Shown: positions 42,256 to 51,870, counted from the first letter of the stretch. The stretch is 64,000 bases of DNA from Rhodococcoides fascians A25f (GCF_000760935.2 NZ_CP049744.1:1426001-1490000), one strand, 5' to 3'. Program-made: numbers and translations. Notes: generated by a model not told the origin, from the sequence alone.

Positions 42256-43470
42256 ATGTCCGGACAACGAATACTGGTTTCGGGGGCGGGTGTCGCGGGA
42301 CCGGCGCTCGCGTACTGGTTGACTCGATACGGGTTCAGGGTGACCGTCGTCGAACGGGCGAGCGACCTGCGCACCGGAGGCCAAGCTGTCGATGTACGCG
42401 GTGCCGCACGCGAGGTGCTCGATCGAATGGGGGTGCTGGAGCGCGTGCGCGCAGCACACACCGGTGTACACGGAATCGCCTACGTCGATGATCGTGGCAG
42501 AGTGCGAGCTCGATTGAGCAGCAACATGTTCGGGCATTCTGGCGGTGTCGTTGCGGACCTGGAGATCCTGCGGGACGACCTCGTCGACATTCTCGTCGAG
42601 GCCGCCGGGTCGAACGTCGAGTTCGTGTGGGGCAACACCATCACCGAGCTCGACAACGGTCCCGACTCGGTGCGGGTGACGTTCGAGCACGGACCGGACC
42701 GCGATTTCGACCTGGTGGTCGGTGCCGATGGGGTCCGGTCGACCGTACGAGCTGCCACCGTGGGTGATACGAGCTCGAGCGTGCGGGATCTCGGCTACTA
42801 CTCGGCTTATTTCACCGCCCGATCGGATATCGGGATGGACGGGTGGGAGGTCGCCTACAACCTGCCGGCGGGGAACGGAATGCGTGGCAGGTCCGTGATG
42901 GTGTATCCGATTCGCGGCACCGGTGAGGTGCGGGTCATGCTGAACTTCGCCGGCCCCGACGTCGGCATACACCGGCACGATGTTCGTGCTCAGAAGGCAC
43001 TGCTCTCAGAGGTGTTCGATGGCGCAGGTTGGCAGGTCGACGAGTTGATGGATCAACTCGAACAAACCGACCGGCTGTTCTTCGCGCGAGTAGCAGGCGT
43101 ACGTGTGGACGACTGGTCGATCGGCCGCGTCGCGCTGGTGGGCGACGCACTCTCCGGCGGCTCGCTCGGTATGGGCACTTCCATGGCGCTGGTGCAGGCC
43201 TATGTGTTGGCCGGTGAGCTCTCGCGAGACCCGCACGAGAAAGCATTTCGCAGCTATCGACAAACCCTGCAGGCGTATGTCGATCGCAACAGTGTCCGGC
43301 CGTTCGCGGCGATGGCGGGATTCCTGCCCGCAACGCGGGCAGGAATCGGCCTCAGAAACAGCCTCCTCCGCGTTCTGCCGTACCTCCCTGGAGCCAGCCA
43401 CATTCTGGGCAACACCCAGGAAACGTCGGAGATGATCGAGTTGGTCGACTACCGCCGACCATTCGTGTGA
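42256..43470 (+). CDS. FAD-dependent monooxygenase (group A, tetracycline-oxidase-like)
   Basis: 404 aa. The FAD fold is ILVSGAGVAGPALAYWL with E at the end of strand 2 (VVERA), the DG motif is VVGADGVRSTVR, and the GD motif is VALVGDALSGGSLGMG, where the usual GDAAH is altered. This is the class A hydroxylase layout, acting on an aromatic or polyketide-like substrate with NAD(P)H. The ATG follows GGGAGG by about 5 bases. The divergent GntR-TetR regulator lies 97 bases away and probably controls it. The substrate is unknown. Confidence 0.9.
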   Translation: MSGQRILVSGAGVAGPALAYWLTRYGFRVTVVERASDLRTGGQAVDVRGAAREVLDRMGVLERVRAAHTGVHGIAYVDDRGRVRARLSSNMFGHSGGVVADLEILRDDLVDILVEAAGSNVEFVWGNTITELDNGPDSVRVTFEHGPDRDFDLVVGADGVRSTVRAATVGDTSSSVRDLGYYSAYFTARSDIGMDGWEVAYNLPAGNGMRGRSVMVYPIRGTGEVRVMLNFAGPDVGIHRHDVRAQKALLSEVFDGAGWQVDELMDQLEQTDRLFFARVAGVRVDDWSIGRVALVGDALSGGSLGMGTSMALVQAYVLAGELSRDPHEKAFRSYRQTLQAYVDRNSVRPFAAMAGFLPATRAGIGLRNSLLRVLPYLPGASHILGNTQETSEMIELVDYRRPFV

Positions 43471-43533
43471 CGTTGGCCCACACGTAACGCTGTCCACATC
43501 TGATCGACGGCGAGGCCACCCACACTGAGGATC

Positions 43534-44673
43534 GTGCGAGTAGCCATCGTTGCGGAATCGTTCTTACCCAACATGAACGGCGTCACCCACTCGGTGATCC
43601 GTGTCCTCGAACACCTCGACAAGACCGGGCACGAGGCCATCGTCATCGCCCCGGACAATCCGTCCGGCCCGAAGGCCGCGACGTGGCACGACGACGTTCC
43701 GGTGCACCGGGTGCCGTCCGTGATGGTTCCGAAGGTGAGCTCGTTGCCCGTCGGTGTGCCGGGGCTCGGGATGGTGTCGGCGTTGCGCGCGTTCGCCCCC
43801 GACGTCGTCCATCTGGCCTCGCCGTTCCTGCTCGGGGCAGGCGGCCTGGCCGCCGCCAACCGATTGGACGTGCCTGCTGTTGCCGTCTATCAGACCGATG
43901 TCGCCGGTTTCGCCGCGAGTTACGGCCTGGGCCTGACGTCCAAGGCTGCGTGGCGCTGGACCAGGAGACTGCACCGCGGCGCGGCCCGCACTCTGGCGCC
44001 GTCGACGTCGGCCGTCGACGCACTGGAGCTGCACGGAATTCCGCGTGTGCACCGGTGGGCCAGGGGAGTGGACGCCGTCCGCTTCGCACCCTCTGCCAAG
44101 TCGCAGACGCTCAGAAGCCAGTGGGGAGCAGACGAGAAGCTGATCGTCGGCTTCGTCGGCAGGCTCGCCCCCGAGAAGCACGTCGAGCGGCTTGCAGTCC
44201 TGGCCACGGATCCGTCGATCCAGCTGGTGATCGTCGGCGGCGGACCCGACACGGCAGCTTTGCAGGCGCTGATGCCGAACGCCATCTTCACCGGCCAACT
44301 CGGCGGAGCCGAACTCGCGCAGACCTACGCCAGCTTCGACATCTTCGTCCATCCCGGCGAACACGAAACCTTCTGCCAGGCAGTACAGGAAGCACTCGCC
44401 AGCGGCGTCCCCGTCATCGGGCCCGATGCCGGCGGCCCGCGCGATCTGGTCTCGCACTGCCGCAACGGCTACCTGCTGCCGGTGGACAAGTTCACCGAAT
44501 TGCTGCCCAGCGCCGTCGGAGCTCTCGCCGAACCCACCACTCGCGCCCGCTTCGGCGACGCCGCCCGCAAGTCGGTACTGCACCGCACCTGGCCGGCCAT
44601 CTGCGACGAGCTGATCTCCCATTACTACGACGTGCAAGGCATCACAGCGCCGCAGGCAGCGAACGTTGCTTGA
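43534..44673 (+). CDS. mgtA: GT4 mannosyltransferase, MgtA-like
   Basis: 379-aa GT-B glycosyltransferase with the N-terminal [19 protein letters not shown] and the donor-site sequences [16 protein letters not shown] and [30 protein letters not shown]. This gene lies immediately before menG, as Rv0557 (MgtA, which mannosylates a glucuronosyl diacylglycerol) does in M. tuberculosis. Involvement in mannolipid or lipomannan-like glycan synthesis at the inner face of the membrane is inferred by synteny. GTG start at 43534. Confidence 0.85.
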   Translation: MRVAIVAESFLPNMNGVTHSVIRVLEHLDKTGHEAIVIAPDNPSGPKAATWHDDVPVHRVPSVMVPKVSSLPVGVPGLGMVSALRAFAPDVVHLASPFLLGAGGLAAANRLDVPAVAVYQTDVAGFAASYGLGLTSKAAWRWTRRLHRGAARTLAPSTSAVDALELHGIPRVHRWARGVDAVRFAPSAKSQTLRSQWGADEKLIVGFVGRLAPEKHVERLAVLATDPSIQLVIVGGGPDTAALQALMPNAIFTGQLGGAELAQTYASFDIFVHPGEHETFCQAVQEALASGVPVIGPDAGGPRDLVSHCRNGYLLPVDKFTELLPSAVGALAEPTTRARFGDAARKSVLHRTWPAICDELISHYYDVQGITAPQAANVA

Positions 44674-44687
44674 GTAGTCTGGACCTC

Positions 44688-45383
44688 GTGGCCCAGACAT
44701 CACGCGCAACCCTGGAAAAAGAGCCCCACGAGGTGGCGTCGATGTTCGACGGCGTCGCCCGCCGCTACGACATCACCAATACGGTTCTGTCGTTCGGGCA
44801 GGACCGCAGTTGGCGCAAGCTCACTCGTCGAGCGTTGGCTCTCGAACCCGGCGAGCGGGTGCTCGACCTCGCCGCGGGCACCGGCGTCTCGACCGTCGAG
44901 CTCGGACGCAGCGGAGCGTGGTGCGTGGCCACCGACTTCTCCAAGGGCATGTTGCAGGCGGGACTGCAACGGGGCGTTCCGATGGTCGCAGGTGACGCGA
45001 TGGCCCTGCCCTACGCCGACGCCAGCTTCGATGCCGCCACCATCTCTTTCGGCCTCCGGAACGTCTCGGATTTCGATGCCGGACTGCGCGAGATCGCCCG
45101 CGTCACCAAACCTGGTGGACGCCTTGTGGTGTCGGAGTTCTCCACCCCGGTGTTCGGCCCGTTCCGCACCGTGTACATGGAGTACCTGATGAAGGCGTTG
45201 CCGAAAGTCGCTCGCGCCGTGAGCAGTAACCCCGACGCGTACGTTTACCTCGCCGAGTCCATCCGTGCCTGGCCCACGCAGGAACAATTGGCACAGCGCA
45301 TCGCCGACGCCGGCTGGACCGACGTGCAGTGGCGCAACCTCACCGGTGGAATCGTCGCGCTGCACAAGGCGATTCGCCCCTGA
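44688..45383 (+). CDS. menG: Demethylmenaquinone methyltransferase
   Basis: 231 aa from the GTG at 44688 ([28 protein letters not shown]), 14 bases after mgtA. The UbiE/MenG signature [26 protein letters not shown] and the SAM motif [15 protein letters not shown] are complete, and the second family signature is near [17 protein letters not shown]. It performs the last methylation to menaquinone. Its stop is 6 bases from the convergent menJ stop. Confidence 0.94.
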   Translation: MAQTSRATLEKEPHEVASMFDGVARRYDITNTVLSFGQDRSWRKLTRRALALEPGERVLDLAAGTGVSTVELGRSGAWCVATDFSKGMLQAGLQRGVPMVAGDAMALPYADASFDAATISFGLRNVSDFDAGLREIARVTKPGGRLVVSEFSTPVFGPFRTVYMEYLMKALPKVARAVSSNPDAYVYLAESIRAWPTQEQLAQRIADAGWTDVQWRNLTGGIVALHKAIRP

Positions 45384-45389
45384 CTGGAC

Positions 45390-46637
45390 TCATGTGAACG
45401 GCGGCCGAGAATCGATTTTGAGTGACCCGGTTCCCGATGCCCGCCAGGTGCGGGCGATGAGGTCGCTGTCGGCTTCGGTGATCAGGTTGCCCATGCAGCG
45501 GACGGCGACTTTCATCAGTGCCCGCGAGCGCATGCCCACCGGTCCCGCTGCGGGCAGGAATCTCGGCACGGTCAACAGTCCGGCGAGGCGTCGCGCGATG
45601 GAGAACGCCTGTCCGTAGTGCTCGCGCAGCAGGGTCGGCCAGGCGTCGGTGAGGTCGGGGTGATCGAGCAGGTCGATCACCATGCGGCCGCCCTCGAGTC
45701 CGTAGTCGATGCCCTCGCCGTTGAGTGGGTTCACGCATGCTGCGGCGTCGCCGATGATGGCCCAGTTGGTGCCGGCGACTCCGGAGACTGCGCCGCCCAT
45801 CGGCAGCAGCGCCGACGCCACCGCACGCAGTTCGCCCGTCAGCGCCCATTCCGGACGCCGCTGCTGGGTGTAGAGGTCGAGTAATGGACGCAAGGCTCCG
45901 GGTGCCGGTTTCTTGGCGGTGGCCAGGGTGCCGACGCCGATGTTGATGTTCCCGTCGTTCAGCGGGAAGACCCAGCCGTAGCCGGGCTGCAGAGTGCCTG
46001 CGGCATCACGTAATTCGAGGTGCGAGCTGATCCACTCGTCGTCGCTGCGTCCCGAGGTGATGTACGCGCGAGCCGCGACGCCGAATGCGGTGTCCCGATG
46101 CCACTGCCGCCCGAGTTGCTTGCCCAGGGTGGAGCGCACACCGTCGGCGACGATCAGTGTGCGGCAGGAGATCTCGTGGGTCCCTGCCGCGGTCTGCAGG
46201 GTCACCGAGCGCACCGAGTTGCCCTCGCGGGTGACGGCGACAGCCTTGGCTCCCTCGGCCATGACCGCCCCGGATTCGACGGCAACCGCGCGAATCCGGT
46301 CGTCCAATTCGGTTCGGGGAACGGCACTTCCGACAGTGGGCAGGGATTTGCTCGGCCACTCGAGCTGCAGTTCCTGGCCGAATCCGCTCAACCGCAGACC
46401 GCGATTGCGTGCTTTGCCGCGCACCCAATCACCCAGGCCGAGCTGATCGAGTTCGGCGACGGCGCGAGGCGTCAGGCCGTCGCCGCAGGTCTTGTCGCGA
46501 GGAAAGACGGCTGCGTCGACGAGGACGACATCGCGGCCCGATCGTGCTGCCCATGCCGCCGCGGACGATCCTGCAGGGCCCGCGCCCACGACCAGAACAT
46601 CGGTCGAGGTGGGAGGGGCCGGCTGGGGAGTGCTCAC
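45390..46637 (-). CDS. menJ: Menaquinone reductase (geranylgeranyl-reductase family)
   Basis: 415-aa flavoprotein, GTG start at 46637. The FAD motif is VLVVGAGPAGSSAAAWAAR, the substrate signature VFPRDKTCGDGLTPRAV, and the second FAD motif WAIIGDAAACVNPLNGEGIDYGLEGG. Relatives (Rv0561c, MenJ) saturate the beta-isoprene of menaquinone. The position next to menG and the polyprenyl synthase supports that job, predicting partly saturated menaquinone such as MK-8(H2) in this organism. Confidence 0.88.
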   Translation of the reverse strand: MSTPQPAPPTSTDVLVVGAGPAGSSAAAWAARSGRDVVLVDAAVFPRDKTCGDGLTPRAVAELDQLGLGDWVRGKARNRGLRLSGFGQELQLEWPSKSLPTVGSAVPRTELDDRIRAVAVESGAVMAEGAKAVAVTREGNSVRSVTLQTAAGTHEISCRTLIVADGVRSTLGKQLGRQWHRDTAFGVAARAYITSGRSDDEWISSHLELRDAAGTLQPGYGWVFPLNDGNINIGVGTLATAKKPAPGALRPLLDLYTQQRRPEWALTGELRAVASALLPMGGAVSGVAGTNWAIIGDAAACVNPLNGEGIDYGLEGGRMVIDLLDHPDLTDAWPTLLREHYGQAFSIARRLAGLLTVPRFLPAAGPVGMRSRALMKVAVRCMGNLITEADSDLIARTWRASGTGSLKIDSRPPFT

Positions 46638-46710
46638 GTGCTCCAGTATCCGGATTTACACGACCGGGTGTGTCGAGGGCCTCCGGTTAACGCCGTGTGA
46701 ACGCTTGTTT

Positions 46711-46729
46711 CATAGATTCAGAATCTATG
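46711..46729. promoter_or_regulatory. Perfect 19-bp palindrome, probable operator of the importer operon
   Basis: CATAGATTCAGAATCTATG is a perfect inverted repeat with 9-base arms around one central A. It lies 35 bases before the first gene (HAD hydrolase) of the importer operon, which ends with an RpiR-family regulator gene. That regulator is the natural candidate to bind it. A weak -35 (TTAACG, 46687) places the repeat over a possible -10. Confidence 0.7.
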
Positions 46730-46764
46730 GACGGATCGTTCATGACGGGTCTAGCGTCTCTCAC

Positions 46765-47451
46765 GTGCAACGACCGATCCTCCTACTCGACTTCGACGGC
46801 ACCGTCTGCCTCGGCGACGACCCCGTGCGGGCGTACGCCGACGCTGTCGCCGACGGCCTCGACAGGGCCTCTGCCGAAACACTGCGCGCCGGGTTGACGG
46901 CCTTCCTCGAGACCGGTGCGGGGGAGTACCTCGACGGCTACTCCGCCGTCCAGCACCTGTCGATGGGCGTCGATGCTGCCACCCTTGCCGCGGCGTACGC
47001 GCACTCCCGCGAACGCCTGGCGGCGGGCGAGCTCGAGGTGTGGGCTCCCGCCGGGCTCGCGGCATTCCTCGGCCGAGTGTCCGCCGAGGTCGTGCTGGCT
47101 ACCAATGCCCCACAGCGCGGCGTGCTGGAAACCCTCGAGCGTCTCGGTCTGACCGGGCTCATGGACCGTGTGTTCACCGATGCAGGTAAGCCCGAGAAAA
47201 TGCCCGAGCTGGTGGAGTCGCTACTGGACACGCGGCCACCGCACCTGCTGGCCAGTGTCGGCGACATCTGGCGCAACGATCTCGACGCGCCGCATCGTCG
47301 CGGCGCCGTCACCGCCTACATCGACCGCCACGGTCATCCCCGGCCGGAGGCGACGTTCTGCGCCACGACGTTTCAGGCGATGTACGACGAACTCCTCGAA
47401 TGGTCCACCGATCCAGCAGCATTCGCACTCACCCATGAAGGACAGTCATGA
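46765..47451 (+). CDS. HAD-superfamily phosphatase, first gene of the importer operon
   Basis: 228 aa from the GTG at 46765 (VQRPILLLDFDGTVCLG). Motif I is DFDGT (D9, D11), motif II VVLATNAPQ, motif III the lysine in DAGKPEK, motif IV VGDIWRNDLDA: all HAD catalytic residues are present. A helical cap (about residues 18-100) follows motif I. The stop overlaps the binding-protein start by 4 bases. The context suggests it releases phosphate from an imported phosphonate or phospho-compound; it lacks obvious signs of being phosphonoacetaldehyde hydrolase. Confidence 0.88.
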   Translation: MQRPILLLDFDGTVCLGDDPVRAYADAVADGLDRASAETLRAGLTAFLETGAGEYLDGYSAVQHLSMGVDAATLAAAYAHSRERLAAGELEVWAPAGLAAFLGRVSAEVVLATNAPQRGVLETLERLGLTGLMDRVFTDAGKPEKMPELVESLLDTRPPHLLASVGDIWRNDLDAPHRRGAVTAYIDRHGHPRPEATFCATTFQAMYDELLEWSTDPAAFALTHEGQS

Positions 47452-48461
47452 GAATTCGTACGCCCTTGCTCGCGGTGGTTGCCACCGGACTGCTCACTGC
47501 CTCGCTCGCCGGGTGCGGTGCCCGCGACGAGTCCACCACCGAGTCCTCGGCTGCGTCGCCCTGCACCGGGTCCAGCGCTGCAGACGCTGCCGACCCGTCC
47601 GAGCTGACGCTCGCACTCGTCCCCTCGGGGGATGCCAACAAGCTCGTCGAAACCGTCAAGCCCCTGCAGGACGCACTGACCGAGCGCCTCGGCATCCCCG
47701 TCCGCGGCGTCATCACCCAGGACTACCAGGCGGCGGTGGAGGCCATCGGCGCGAACCAGGCGCAGATCGGCATGCTGCCACCGCTGCAGATGGTGCAGGC
47801 CTGCAACAAGTACGGTGCCGAGCCGGCTCTGCAGACGGTGCGTAAGGGCAAGACCACGTACGCGGCGCAGTTCTACACCAACAACCCCGACAAGTACTGC
47901 GACGACGCACCCGTTACGGGAGCCAACGGCCTGCTGTACTGCAACGGAACCGAAGGTGGCACGGGCCCAGCAGGACTCGACTCGCTGAGCAAGATGAAGG
48001 ATGCCAAGACCGTCATGCTGCAGTCCGCGTCCTCGGCCGGATTCGTCTTCCCCTCCGCCGCGCTGAAGGCGGTGGGCATCGACTCCACCACCGACCTCGA
48101 CCTGACGCAGGTCACCTCGCACCCGGCGGCGGTGCTGTCGGTGAACAACGGCGACGACGAGGTGGGTGTGTCGTTCTGGGACGCCCGCGAAACCGTCGTC
48201 AAGGACACCCCTGATGTGGCGAAGAATCTGGTGGTCTTCGCGCTGACCAACGAGATCCCCAACGACGGTGTCTCGATCAGCAGTTCGCTCAGCCCTGATC
48301 TGCAGCAGCGCATCTCGGACGCGATGGAGGATTACGCGTCCACCCCCGAAGGCGTCGAGGCTCTGACGGCGATCTACCAGATCACCGGACTCGACAAGGC
48401 CGATCCCGCTGCGCTCCAGCAGGCGCAGACCGAGGCGGACTCCATCGGCCTGGGGAACTGA
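47448..48461 (+). CDS. phnD: Phosphonate-type ABC transporter substrate-binding lipoprotein
   Basis: 337 aa with a lipoprotein signal (LLTASLAGC, lipidated cysteine about residue 23). The mature part fits the PhnD/PtxB type: LTLALVPSGDANKLVETVKPLQDALTERLGIPVRGVI and YQAAVEAIGANQAQIGMLPPLQMVQA near the N-terminus, then SSAGFVFPSAALKAVG. The family binds phosphonates, phosphite or similar oxyanions; the true ligand is open. Coupled to the HAD gene by a 4-base overlap and followed at once by the ATPase gene. Confidence 0.9.
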   Translation: MRIRTPLLAVVATGLLTASLAGCGARDESTTESSAASPCTGSSAADAADPSELTLALVPSGDANKLVETVKPLQDALTERLGIPVRGVITQDYQAAVEAIGANQAQIGMLPPLQMVQACNKYGAEPALQTVRKGKTTYAAQFYTNNPDKYCDDAPVTGANGLLYCNGTEGGTGPAGLDSLSKMKDAKTVMLQSASSAGFVFPSAALKAVGIDSTTDLDLTQVTSHPAAVLSVNNGDDEVGVSFWDARETVVKDTPDVAKNLVVFALTNEIPNDGVSISSSLSPDLQQRISDAMEDYASTPEGVEALTAIYQITGLDKADPAALQQAQTEADSIGLGN

Positions 48462-48466
48462 TTCGG

Positions 48467-49255
48467 ATGAGCGGCGACAGCATCGCATTCGACGACGTCT
48501 CGGTCACCTATGCGGGCGGCCATACCGCGCTCGACGGCGTGACGCTGGAGATTCCGGCGGGACAGATGGTTGCCGTCGTCGGGTTGTCGGGCGCAGGAAA
48601 GTCCACGCTGATCCGCACCATCAACGGCCTCGTTCCGGTCACCTCCGGCGCCGTGACCGTCGGTGATCGCGCTGTGAACAGCTTGAGCAGCAAAGGTTTA
48701 CGGGATCTGCGCGGCGACATCGGCATGATCTTCCAGGGCTTCAACCTCGCCAAGCGCACCAGCGTGTTGAACAACGTGATGATGGGCCGGCTGCACAGCT
48801 CGCCGATGTGGCGAACACTGCTCGGTGCGTGGTCCGCCGAAGACACCGAATTGGGAATGCAGGCGCTCGAACGAGTCGAGATCGTCGGCAAGGCGTACCA
48901 GAAGGCGTCGTCCCTCTCCGGTGGTCAGCAGCAACGGGTCGCCATCGCGCGAGCACTGGCACAGCAACCGCGGGTGATCCTCGCGGATGAACCGGTGGCC
49001 TCGCTCGATCCGCCGACCTCGCACGTCGTCATGCGGGATCTGCAGCGCATCAACGCAGAGCTCGGCATCACCGTCGTCGTCAACCTGCACTTCCTCGATC
49101 TGGCCAGGCGCTACGGCGACCGGTTGATCGGACTGCGCGACGGGAAGGTCGTGTTCGACGGCCATGGCCGCGACGCCGACGAGGCGGTGTTCGAGAGTAT
49201 CTACGGCCGGTCGCTGACCGCCGAGGACGTGCTGGAAGCCAAGGCCGAACTGTGA
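48467..49255 (+). CDS. phnC: Phosphonate-type ABC transporter ATPase
   Basis: 262 aa. Walker A is VGLSGAGKSTLIR, the signature is LSGGQQQRVAIARAL, Walker B is VILADEPVASLDPPT and the switch histidine is in VVNLHFLDLA. These match the PhnC class, in which the H-loop precedes DLA..Y.DR. It starts 5 bases after the binding-protein stop and overlaps the first permease by 4 bases. Confidence 0.93.
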   Translation: MSGDSIAFDDVSVTYAGGHTALDGVTLEIPAGQMVAVVGLSGAGKSTLIRTINGLVPVTSGAVTVGDRAVNSLSSKGLRDLRGDIGMIFQGFNLAKRTSVLNNVMMGRLHSSPMWRTLLGAWSAEDTELGMQALERVEIVGKAYQKASSLSGGQQQRVAIARALAQQPRVILADEPVASLDPPTSHVVMRDLQRINAELGITVVVNLHFLDLARRYGDRLIGLRDGKVVFDGHGRDADEAVFESIYGRSLTAEDVLEAKAEL

Positions 49256-50046
49256 GTGCGCCGCTGGCAACTCGCCCGGTCAAGCCGCGGTCGGCCTGGA
49301 AAACCGTTGTGGCATTCGCCATTATCGCCGGCATCACGGTCTGGGCCGGGATCGGTGTCGGTGCCGACGTGGGCGACATCATCGACAACTGGGGCAACGC
49401 GACCGGCAAACTCGTGCAGCTGATGCAGCCCGACTACTGGTTCTTCCCCGACACCGTCGACGCGATCCTCGAGACGCTGCAGATGGCCGTCATCGCGACG
49501 GCGATCGGAGCCGCGATCTCCTTTCCACTCAGTTTTGCGGCCTCACATGTCACCAATCCGAATCGACCGTTGTTGACGGTCGTGCGCGGAATCATGAATG
49601 TCGTTCGCGCAGTGCCAGATTTGCTGTACGCGGCGGTGTTGGTCGCGGTGGTCGGCACCGGCGCGCTGTCGGGAATTCTGGCGCTGATCGTGTTCAACGT
49701 CGGCATCATCGTCAAGCTCGTCTCCGAGGCACTCGACTCCGTCGATCGCGGTCCGCAGGAAGCCGCCCTCGCTGCCGGAGGAACCTGGATCGCGGCCGAT
49801 CGCAGTGCTGTTGCGCCGCAGATCTTTCCGGCGTTCGTCTCGCAGAGTCTCTACACGTTGGAGCTGAACGTCCGAGCCTCGGCGGTCATCGGACTCGTCG
49901 GCGCAGGTGGCCTCGGCATGCTCATCGACAACGTCCGCACCTTCTACAAGTATCACCAGCTCAGCCTCATCATCCTCGAGATTCTCGTCATCGTCCTGGC
50001 GCTGGAACTGATCTCTTCCTGGGCCCGTCGAAAGTTGGTCGGATGA
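49252..50046 (+). CDS. phnE: Phosphonate-type ABC transporter permease 1
   Basis: 264 aa, PhnE family: about five to six spans. The ATPase-contact (EAA) loop reads EALDSVDRGPQEAALAAGGTW, followed by NVRASAVIGLVGAGGLGMLI. The N-terminal half starts after a long span and a soluble loop ending in DTVDAILETLQMAVIATAIG. It overlaps both neighbours by 4 bases; the two permeases probably form a heterodimer. Confidence 0.93.
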   Translation: MSAPLATRPVKPRSAWKTVVAFAIIAGITVWAGIGVGADVGDIIDNWGNATGKLVQLMQPDYWFFPDTVDAILETLQMAVIATAIGAAISFPLSFAASHVTNPNRPLLTVVRGIMNVVRAVPDLLYAAVLVAVVGTGALSGILALIVFNVGIIVKLVSEALDSVDRGPQEAALAAGGTWIAADRSAVAPQIFPAFVSQSLYTLELNVRASAVIGLVGAGGLGMLIDNVRTFYKYHQLSLIILEILVIVLALELISSWARRKLVG

Positions 50047-50879
50047 GCGTCATCGACCGCACCGCCCGCGTCACCCCGGCTCGGCCGCGGAAACCACGCA
50101 ACCCCCTACGCACCGCGGTGTGGGTCGGCATCGTCGCACTGTTCGCACTGTCGTTGTACGGCATAGAGATTCGCTGGGACAGGCTGCTGGAGCTACCGCA
50201 GAACCTGGTGCGTTACGCGGGGCTGATGTTCGTCCCGCCGGACGTCTCCGCGCTGGGCAAGGCCGTCTCGGCCACCATCGAGTCGGTGCAGATGGCGTGG
50301 TTCGGAACGGTGCTCGGCATAGTCGTGTCGTTTCCGCTCAGCTTCCTCGCGGCCGCGAACATCGGGCCGCTCTGGCTGCGGTGGCCGCTGCGCGTGGTGT
50401 TCGCCGTCATCAGGGCGGTGCCCGAGGTGGTCATCGCGATTCTCATCCTGTCGGTCACCGGGCTCACCGCGTTTACCGGAGCGCTCGCCATTGCCATCGG
50501 TTCGGTGGGCACGCTCGGCAAATGGGGATACGAGGCCATCGAAGGTGCCGAGAAGGGGCCGATCGAAGCAGCCCGGGCTGCGGGTGGTTCGACGGCGCAG
50601 ATCGTGCGGTGGGGACTGTGGACCGATGTCGCCCCCGAGGTGTTCGCGTTCTGGCTCTATCGCTTCGAGATCAATGTTCGTGCGTCGGCCATCCTGGGTT
50701 TGATCGGTGCAGGTGGTATCGGCAGCATGCTGGTCGACAACGTGCAGTACCGGCAGTGGGGTGCTGTGGGCATGCTGCTGATCGTCGTTGTGGTCATCAC
50801 CGTGATCATCGATCAGATCTCCGGACGGGTGCGTCGCCGCATCATCGACGGACACTGGGGCCGGCAGGGAAAAGTATGA
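50043..50879 (+). CDS. phnE: Phosphonate-type ABC transporter permease 2
   Basis: 278 aa, paralogous to the preceding permease. The EAA loop is EAIEGAEKGPIEAARAAGGST and the last region is NVRASAILGLIGAGGIGSMLVDNVQYRQWG, identical in layout. Two PhnE genes in tandem are common in such operons. The regulator gene follows 7 bases after its stop. Confidence 0.93.
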   Translation: MSVIDRTARVTPARPRKPRNPLRTAVWVGIVALFALSLYGIEIRWDRLLELPQNLVRYAGLMFVPPDVSALGKAVSATIESVQMAWFGTVLGIVVSFPLSFLAAANIGPLWLRWPLRVVFAVIRAVPEVVIAILILSVTGLTAFTGALAIAIGSVGTLGKWGYEAIEGAEKGPIEAARAAGGSTAQIVRWGLWTDVAPEVFAFWLYRFEINVRASAILGLIGAGGIGSMLVDNVQYRQWGAVGMLLIVVVVITVIIDQISGRVRRRIIDGHWGRQGKV

Positions 50880-50886
50880 GCAAGAT

Positions 50887-51744
50887 ATGAGCATGGATCT
50901 CGCGCCGGGTGGAGTCGTCCCGCACATCCGATCGATCATTCCGTCGTTGCTGCCGGCCGAGCGGGCAGTCGCCGAGGTCTTTCTCGAACGTCCCGCCGAC
51001 ATCGTCGAGATGTCCTCGCAGCAGGTCGCCGACGCGGCGGGCGCTTCGCGGGCCTCGGTGGTGCGTACCTGCCAGAGTCTCGGCTTCGGCGGGTATCAGC
51101 AGTTGCGGGTGCTGCTCGCGCGTGACGCGGCGCGCGCGCTGCCCACCCAGGAGCGTTCGGCCGACGGCCCCTTCGCGATCGTCACGGAGACATTCGCCCA
51201 CGTCGGTGAGTCCATCGCGGCGATGACGGCCCTACTCACCACCGAGGACGTCACGCGGGCCGTGTCCACCCTCGCCGGTGCCGAGTCCATCGTGGTCATC
51301 GGGAACGGACTCTCGGCTGCGCTGGCCGCCGATACCGACGCCCGGATGCGCTCGCTGGGTCTGCGCTCGCACGCTCCCACCGACTCCATCGCCCAGCAGG
51401 TTGCCGTCCGGCTTCTCACCGACCGTGATGTCGCCCTGATCATCAGCGGGTCCGGCGCGACGAGTGCATCGACCAAAGCCGCTCAGGCCGCCCGGGAGCG
51501 GGGAGCCACCGTGGTGTCGGTGACGTCGTTCGCTCGCTCGACCCTCGCGGCCGCGTCGGACATCGCCTTGGTGGTGGGCATGCGAGATCTCAGTTTTCAG
51601 CGCGAACTTGCTGTCACCAGCCGGATTCCGCACGTGATCCTGCTCGAGGGGCTGATGGCCGCGCTGACCGACGCGTTGGGAGACAAGGCGTCCGCAGCGA
51701 TGGCCGCCACGCTCGAAGTCATTTCCGGCAATCTCGGTGAGTGA
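50887..51744 (+). CDS. RpiR/MurR-family regulator with SIS domain
   Basis: 285 aa. The RpiR helix-turn-helix occupies the first 85 residues (LLPAERAVAEVFLERPADIVEMSSQQVADAAGASRASVVRTCQSLGFGGYQQLR). A SIS sugar-phosphate domain follows, with VVIGNGLSAALAADTDARM and LIISGSGATSASTKAAQAARERG. Such regulators sense phosphosugars. As the last gene of the importer operon it probably acts at the palindrome at 46711-46729, and suggests that the imported or released compound is phosphorylated and sugar-like. Confidence 0.92.
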   Translation: MSMDLAPGGVVPHIRSIIPSLLPAERAVAEVFLERPADIVEMSSQQVADAAGASRASVVRTCQSLGFGGYQQLRVLLARDAARALPTQERSADGPFAIVTETFAHVGESIAAMTALLTTEDVTRAVSTLAGAESIVVIGNGLSAALAADTDARMRSLGLRSHAPTDSIAQQVAVRLLTDRDVALIISGSGATSASTKAAQAARERGATVVSVTSFARSTLAAASDIALVVGMRDLSFQRELAVTSRIPHVILLEGLMAALTDALGDKASAAMAATLEVISGNLGE

Positions 51745-51870
51745 AGCGTCACCTGTGGTCGGTGACACCGTCGCACCGGTGTGCACGCTAGGTTCACTAC
51801 GGTAGAAGGCGAGCAGCGGCGCTGAAGCCGCTGCCGCCGGCATGTCGACGACAGGACAGGGACCAACATC

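Noticed and set aside
43564..44709. 381-aa reverse open frame
   Set aside because: It is antisense to mgtA, which has full glycosyltransferase motifs.
46492..46764. Longer start for the HAD hydrolase
   Set aside because: The extension would run through menJ's start and the 19-bp palindrome; the GTG at 46765 sits directly before the HAD motif.
47373..48488. 371-aa reverse open frame
   Set aside because: It is antisense to the phosphonate-type binding protein and rich in Arg/Gly shadow sequence.
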